Origin: Thermoplasmatales archaeon
GTDB taxonomy: Archaea; Thermoplasmatota; E2; UBA202; DSCA01
Direction of reading: 5' to 3'
Assembly: GCA_011049295.1 (NCBI GenBank)
Contig: DSCA01000203.1
Location: forward strand, 1 to 16,693
Length of the DNA: 16,693 nucleotides
Positions 13,621 to 16,693 of this stretch are shown here, piece by piece. Position 1 is the stretch's first letter; every line of letters starts with the position of its first letter. The notes beneath the pieces were generated by a model that saw nothing but the letters and a program-made list of their open reading frames with translations, was not told where the DNA came from and did no database searches. The position numbers and the translations under genes were made by a program.

Positions 13621-15014
13621 CCCCCGATGTGCAGGCTGGGGTCGCCCAGCAGCACCCATTCCTGCACGGTTTTGGCGTCCAGGGCGGTGTCGTGGAAGGC
13701 CTGCTGGCTCCAGTCTACGGGAAACTCGTCCAGGTAGGAGGAGATGGCCTGCCGCCAGGCGTCGCCCAGCACCTGCTGCCCCTGCTGCCCGTAGGCGTGG
13801 AAAAACAGCACGTTGAGGTGGTCGCCGCCTCCCTCCGTGGCCTCCTGCTTGTCCTCCCTGCCGTAGCCCAGGCCAGTGCAGCCCAGGGTGGCTATGGCTC
13901 CGCCGTTGGTGCAGCGGGTGAGACGCCACCCCCAGCATTCGTAGACGGGGAGGCCGAAGGTCCAGGTGGTATGGGTGAGACTGATGTTGAACATGCAGTT
14001 GTGGCATCCGCCCACCACGCACACCGGCAGCCAGTGGCCGTTGGTGAGCAGGGGCATGTGCAGGTTCTGCAGCCCGTAGATCCACACCGAGTCGTCGTAG
14101 GGGGGATGGGTGGCCCAGGTGGTGGGGCTGCCGTGGCCGGCGAAGAATAAAAAGCCGCAGCCCTGGTTGATGGTGCCCACCACGTCCCGCCAGCCCTGCA
14201 GGGAGCCGTCCGAGGTGTACAGGGTAACCGGGGTGAAGTCGGTCATGTGCTCCAGGGCCTGCCGGGTGACCTCCTCTCCCTCGAAGTAGTCGTTGAAGGT
14301 GTAGGTGTCCCCGGCCACCGCCACCATGCGCTGGAACCAGCCGGGGTCGGCGGGGGTGCTCTCGTAGGAGATGATTTTGTTCACCATGATGTCCACCTCC
14401 CGGGCGTTGCGGCAGGGAAGCCGGCCCACGGCCACCTCCGGGTAGAGGTCGGCTACATCCTCGGCCGGCTGGCGGGCCCGCCACTCGCCGTAGATGCCGT
14501 CTCCATCGGTGTCCCAGGATGAAAAGGTGCCATTGCGGTCGTAGATGTCGGCAAAGTACAGGTCGCTGATATACCGTTTTTCCTGGGTGGCCACGTTGTC
14601 CTCGATGTGGCTGTACCGCACGGGCAGCCACCAGGGCTCGCCGCTCAGCGAGGGGCGCCGCCCCCCCACCAGCAACAGGTAGGATATGTTCCAGGTGTCC
14701 AGGGCATATCGGACAAAGTACTTTATCTGCTCCGCCTGGTCCCGGCCCTGCACCGGGGTGTAGGTTCCCCCGTAGATGTCCTCCAGGGTGACCGTCAGGG
14801 TGGCCAGGCCCCTGTTGTCCTTGTGCTCCGTCAGGGGGGCCAGGTGTGCCTCCCAGGCCGCCGGGGTGACCACCAGCAGGTCATACCGGTCGGTGACCGG
14901 CTGGGCCTCCCACCGCACCCGGTCCCCCTGAAGGGGAACGGTGGTCAGGGCGGTCAGGGAGCCGGACATGACCAGGACGCCCAGCGCCACCATCACGATT
15001 GTTTTTCCAGACAT
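13608..15014 (-). CDS. Secreted C25 (gingipain-like) cysteine protease
   Basis: Encodes 468 residues. Residues 4-25 form a signal peptide or signal anchor. The caspase-like C25 fold is indicated by YDLLVVTP, EQIKYFVRYALDTWNISYLLLVGG, PEVAVGRLPCRN and the catalytic dyad: His294 in FFAGHGSPTTW and Cys337 in CVVGGCHNC. DTDGDG at 168-173 is a calcium-binding loop. It ends at LLGDPSLHIGGYPG, the normal end of the catalytic domain, without the extra beta domains and C-terminal anchor of larger relatives. It probably degrades proteins outside the cell. A GTGGAGG ribosome-binding site (15021-15027 reversed) supports the ATG at 15014. It diverges from the Vms1-like gene and converges with the helicase. 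Confidence 0.9.
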   Translation of the reverse strand: MSGKTIVMVALGVLVMSGSLTALTTVPLQGDRVRWEAQPVTDRYDLLVVTPAAWEAHLAPLTEHKDNRGLATLTVTLEDIYGGTYTPVQGRDQAEQIKYFVRYALDTWNISYLLLVGGRRPSLSGEPWWLPVRYSHIEDNVATQEKRYISDLYFADIYDRNGTFSSWDTDGDGIYGEWRARQPAEDVADLYPEVAVGRLPCRNAREVDIMVNKIISYESTPADPGWFQRMVAVAGDTYTFNDYFEGEEVTRQALEHMTDFTPVTLYTSDGSLQGWRDVVGTINQGCGFLFFAGHGSPTTWATHPPYDDSVWIYGLQNLHMPLLTNGHWLPVCVVGGCHNCMFNISLTHTTWTFGLPVYECWGWRLTRCTNGGAIATLGCTGLGYGREDKQEATEGGGDHLNVLFFHAYGQQGQQVLGDAWRQAISSYLDEFPVDWSQQAFHDTALDAKTVQEWVLLGDPSLHIGGYPG

Positions 15015-15020
15015 GCTGTG

Positions 15021-15027
15021 CCTCCAC
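15021..15027 (-). promoter_or_regulatory. Shine-Dalgarno site of the C25 protease
   Basis: On the minus strand GTGGAGG lies six bases before the ATG at 15014, so this gene has a leader, as does the other well-supported secreted protein at 9008. Confidence 0.6.
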
Positions 15028-15046
15028 TACCATAAGCCGCAGGGCC

Positions 15047-15052
15047 TAAAAA
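15047..15052 (-). promoter_or_regulatory. TATA box of the C25 protease
   Basis: TTTTTA on the minus strand lies about 33-38 bases before the ATG at 15014, giving a short leader that contains the Shine-Dalgarno site. Confidence 0.45.
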
Positions 15053-15089
15053 TGGTTTTCCCTCGCGCATCACCGGCCCGAGGTTAGCG

Positions 15090-15096
15090 TTAAGTA
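15090..15096 (+). promoter_or_regulatory. TATA-like element of the Vms1-like gene
   Basis: TTAAGTA lies 22-28 bases before the ATG at 15118. The match is weak but the spacing is as in the other leaderless genes. Confidence 0.4.
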
Positions 15097-15117
15097 GCCC
15101 CCACCGTTTTTATCCCC

Positions 15118-16212
15118 ATGACCTCCTGCGCACTGGACATCCGGGAGCTCTCCCGGGTTTTTGACGGGGAAAGCAGGCCCACCTATGTCAGCCTCTACTC
15201 CGACGGCACCGACCCCCGGTTCATACACCGGCGCCGGCAGGCCATCCGATCCGCCCTGCCCTCCCACCTGCGGGAAAACTTCCAGCAGACCATGCAGGAA
15301 GTCACTCGCTACCTGAATGACCACGGCAGCCGCAACGTGGCCCTTTTTGCCTCCGCCGCCCATGATTTTTTCAAGGCGGTGAGCCTGACCGATGCACCCC
15401 CCAACCTCCTGGTGGTGGACTCCTCCCCCTACATTCGCCCCCTGGCCGCCCTGGACGACCAGTGGGAGGGATTCACCCTGGTGCTCATGAACACCCATCA
15501 CGCCAAAATATACAGCGTGGCCTGCAGCGACATCGCCCGGGAAAAAGAGCTCTCCCGGGAGGTGATGAACAAGCACAAAAAGGGAGGCATGTCCCAGGCC
15601 CGGTTCCAGAGGCTGCGCAGGGGCAGCATCCACCACTTTTACCAGGACCTCAGGGGGGCCCTGCCGGCCCCGGGCAGCCAGAAAATCATCCTGGCCGGCC
15701 CCGGAGAGGCCAAGCACCAGTTCCTCCACCATCTGTCCCCGCCTCTGCAGGAAAACGTGGTGGCCCTCATCGATGCCCCCATGGACGGCGAGCAGGAGCT
15801 GTGGGAGGACTCCATCCACGCCATGCGCGAGCACGGTCAGGAGGTGAAAGGACGCCTGCTGGACCAGCTGAAGAAGGAGATACTGACCGACGGACTGGCC
15901 GCCTACGGCGTCTCCGAGGTCACCCGGGCCACCCGCAACGGTCAGGTGGAAGTGCTGTTCGTGGAGCGGGGACACCGGCAGCGGGGCTGGCTGTGCGAGC
16001 GATGCCAGCGCCTGGGGACAGGCACCGCCCCCTCCTGCCCCACCTGCGGGAAGCCGGTAACCACCGTGGACGTGCTGGAGGAAATCATGGAGTTTGCTCA
16101 GCGTACCGGCGCCCCTGTCACCTTCGTGGATGACGACTTTGTGGGGCAGATGGGCCACGTGGCAGCTCTTCTCCGCTATCGAACCGAGAATACAGGAGAG
16201 GCGGTGGCCTGA
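15118..16212 (+). CDS. Vms1/Ankzf1-family peptidyl-tRNA hydrolase (aRF1-like)
   Basis: Encodes 364 residues in three parts. Residues 1-110 are a variable N-domain without the NIKS and YxCxxxF stop-codon motifs of aRF1. Residues 115-285 form the RNase H-like eRF1 domain 2, with the catalytic-loop region NKHKKGGMSQARFQRLR (151-167). The C-terminal part has a four-cysteine zinc ribbon (Cys293, 296, 307, 310) followed by an L7Ae-like end resembling aRF1 domain 3 (VLEEIMEFAQRTGAPVTFVDDDF, ILRYRT-like end). Family members release nascent chains from tRNA on stalled ribosomes without reading a stop codon. The loop carries GGM where classical release factors have GGQ. It is probably monocistronic or followed by the CPBP gene. 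Confidence 0.88.
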   Translation: MTSCALDIRELSRVFDGESRPTYVSLYSDGTDPRFIHRRRQAIRSALPSHLRENFQQTMQEVTRYLNDHGSRNVALFASAAHDFFKAVSLTDAPPNLLVVDSSPYIRPLAALDDQWEGFTLVLMNTHHAKIYSVACSDIAREKELSREVMNKHKKGGMSQARFQRLRRGSIHHFYQDLRGALPAPGSQKIILAGPGEAKHQFLHHLSPPLQENVVALIDAPMDGEQELWEDSIHAMREHGQEVKGRLLDQLKKEILTDGLAAYGVSEVTRATRNGQVEVLFVERGHRQRGWLCERCQRLGTGTAPSCPTCGKPVTTVDVLEEIMEFAQRTGAPVTFVDDDFVGQMGHVAALLRYRTENTGEAVA

Positions 16213-16229
16213 CCCCCCGGCGGCTGACT

Positions 16230-16693
16230 GTGCTGGCCATGCCCTGGGCGCTGCTGGCCAGCACCTACCTGGCGTTTGTGGGACTGGAGGAACTGCTGGG
16301 ACCCACCCGGGGCTATTTGGCGGCCTTTGTGGTGTACTGGGTGGGCTGGTGCCTCCTGTTTCCCCTGTGGTTTCTGGGAAAAAAAGAGCTGAAACGTGTG
16401 CTCTCCCCGGTGAGGTTTTCCCGCAGCGGGGCGATGGCCGGGGGCCTGGTGCTGCTGGCAGTGCCGCCGGTGCTGGCCCTGGCCACGGTCTTTGTGACAA
16501 AGATTCCTCAGGCCACCGTGGCCGTGGTTCTGGGGTCCCTGGGCCTGGCGGCGGTAAACGGGACGGCCGAGGAGGTGCTGTGGCGCGGGGTCTACATCCG
16601 GGAGTTTCCCGGAGACATGCTCAGAGGATTCCTGTATCCCACTCTGGGTTTCGCCCTGTGGCATCTCGCCCCCCAGGCGGTGCATCCCCTGTC
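16230..16693 (+). CDS. CPBP-family intramembrane metalloprotease, 3' end outside the window
   Basis: The frame stays open to the window end, giving about 154 residues. There are at least three or four hydrophobic helices, then the CPBP motif 1 EEVLWRGVYIREF (EExxxR) and motif 2 FALWHLAP (FxxxH); further motifs would lie beyond 16693. CPBP proteins are membrane-embedded glutamic/metallo-type proteases, including CAAX processing and immunity functions. The start is uncertain: GTG at 16230, ATG at 16239, or a CTG at 16209 that overlaps the preceding stop and has an AGGAGAGG site upstream (see findings). It follows the Vms1-like gene closely and is likely co-transcribed. Confidence 0.8.
   Translation, partial: MLAMPWALLASTYLAFVGLEELLGPTRGYLAAFVVYWVGWCLLFPLWFLGKKELKRVLSPVRFSRSGAMAGGLVLLAVPPVLALATVFVTKIPQATVAVVLGSLGLAAVNGTAEEVLWRGVYIREFPGDMLRGFLYPTLGFALWHLAPQAVHPL

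Noticed and set aside
12505..14631. Long minus-strand open frame of about 700 codons
   Set aside because: It runs antisense to the helicase and out of frame through the C25 protease; both real genes have full catalytic motifs, while this one has none.
15070..16500. Long minus-strand open frame opposite the Vms1-like gene
   Set aside because: Composition is shadow-like and it crosses a likely promoter and two genes with clear motifs.
1..16693. Pyrrolysine (TAG read-through) genes
   Set aside because: TAG ends 7 of 19 complete genes at the expected family ends, so it acts as an ordinary stop and no interrupted gene was seen.
1..16693. CRISPR arrays, insertion sequences or defence islands
   Set aside because: No spaced direct repeats, transposase or integrase motifs, or clustered defence genes were found; the CPBP protein alone is not enough to call one.

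Overview
The window looks like a chromosomal segment from a GC-rich archaeon, most likely a member of Thermoplasmatota. The archaeal assignment is firm. It contains a clamp-loader small subunit (RFC-S), a Hef-type helicase, an archaeal pantoate kinase next to CoaBC, a Vms1/aRF1-like protein with a zinc ribbon, an archaeal-type thiamine-binding protein, and a tRNA without an encoded CCA. Promoters are TATA-type. Many genes have the TATA box only about 22-30 bases upstream of the start codon, which implies leaderless mRNAs. The Thermoplasmatota placement is inferred from this and from the helicase-only Hef; it is not proven. Stop codons in the 19 complete genes are TAG 7, TGA 6 and TAA 6, so TAG is an ordinary stop here.

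Layout. 1-121 holds no gene but has a strong hairpin (51-87). At 122-1161 a 4-oxalocrotonate tautomerase homologue and a stomatin-like SPFH protein diverge from a 71-bp double promoter. At 1164-2304, on the minus strand, lie an integral membrane protein resembling an ECF-type substrate component (DUF6580-like) and a secreted or anchored DUF4430 (transcobalamin-C-like) protein, together a plausible uptake pair. Divergent from them at 2399 starts a tight plus-strand run to 6764: winged-helix regulator, AMP-forming acyl-CoA ligase, CoaBC, pantoate kinase. A 57-residue two-helix membrane protein (6816-6989) has its own promoter. Imidazolonepropionase (HutI) then overlaps a stand-alone ThiI-type PP-loop protein, followed by tRNA-Val(GAC).

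The second half carries a small secreted beta-rich protein, a HAD phosphatase coupled to a DUF1614 membrane protein, then a replication/repair run in which a thiamine-binding protein overlaps RFC-S and RFC-S overlaps a Hef-type helicase. That helicase ends in a PCNA-interaction (PIP-box) motif. A secreted gingipain-type (C25) protease converges on the helicase with a 13-bp overlap of coding ends. Divergent from the protease is a Vms1/Ankzf1-like ribosome-rescue hydrolase with GGM in place of GGQ, followed by a CPBP-family membrane protease truncated by the window end.

Working together: the 2399-6764 genes link CoA synthesis with a CoA-consuming ligase under a co-encoded regulator. RFC-S and the Hef-type helicase both act around PCNA. 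ThiI next to a tRNA and the Vms1-like protein belong to tRNA modification and translation quality control. No mobile element, CRISPR array, rRNA or intein was seen, and no gene-free stretch exceeds 300 bases. Most of the window is housekeeping-like; the novelty lies in small genes, domain reductions and gene pairings rather than an obvious new defence system.
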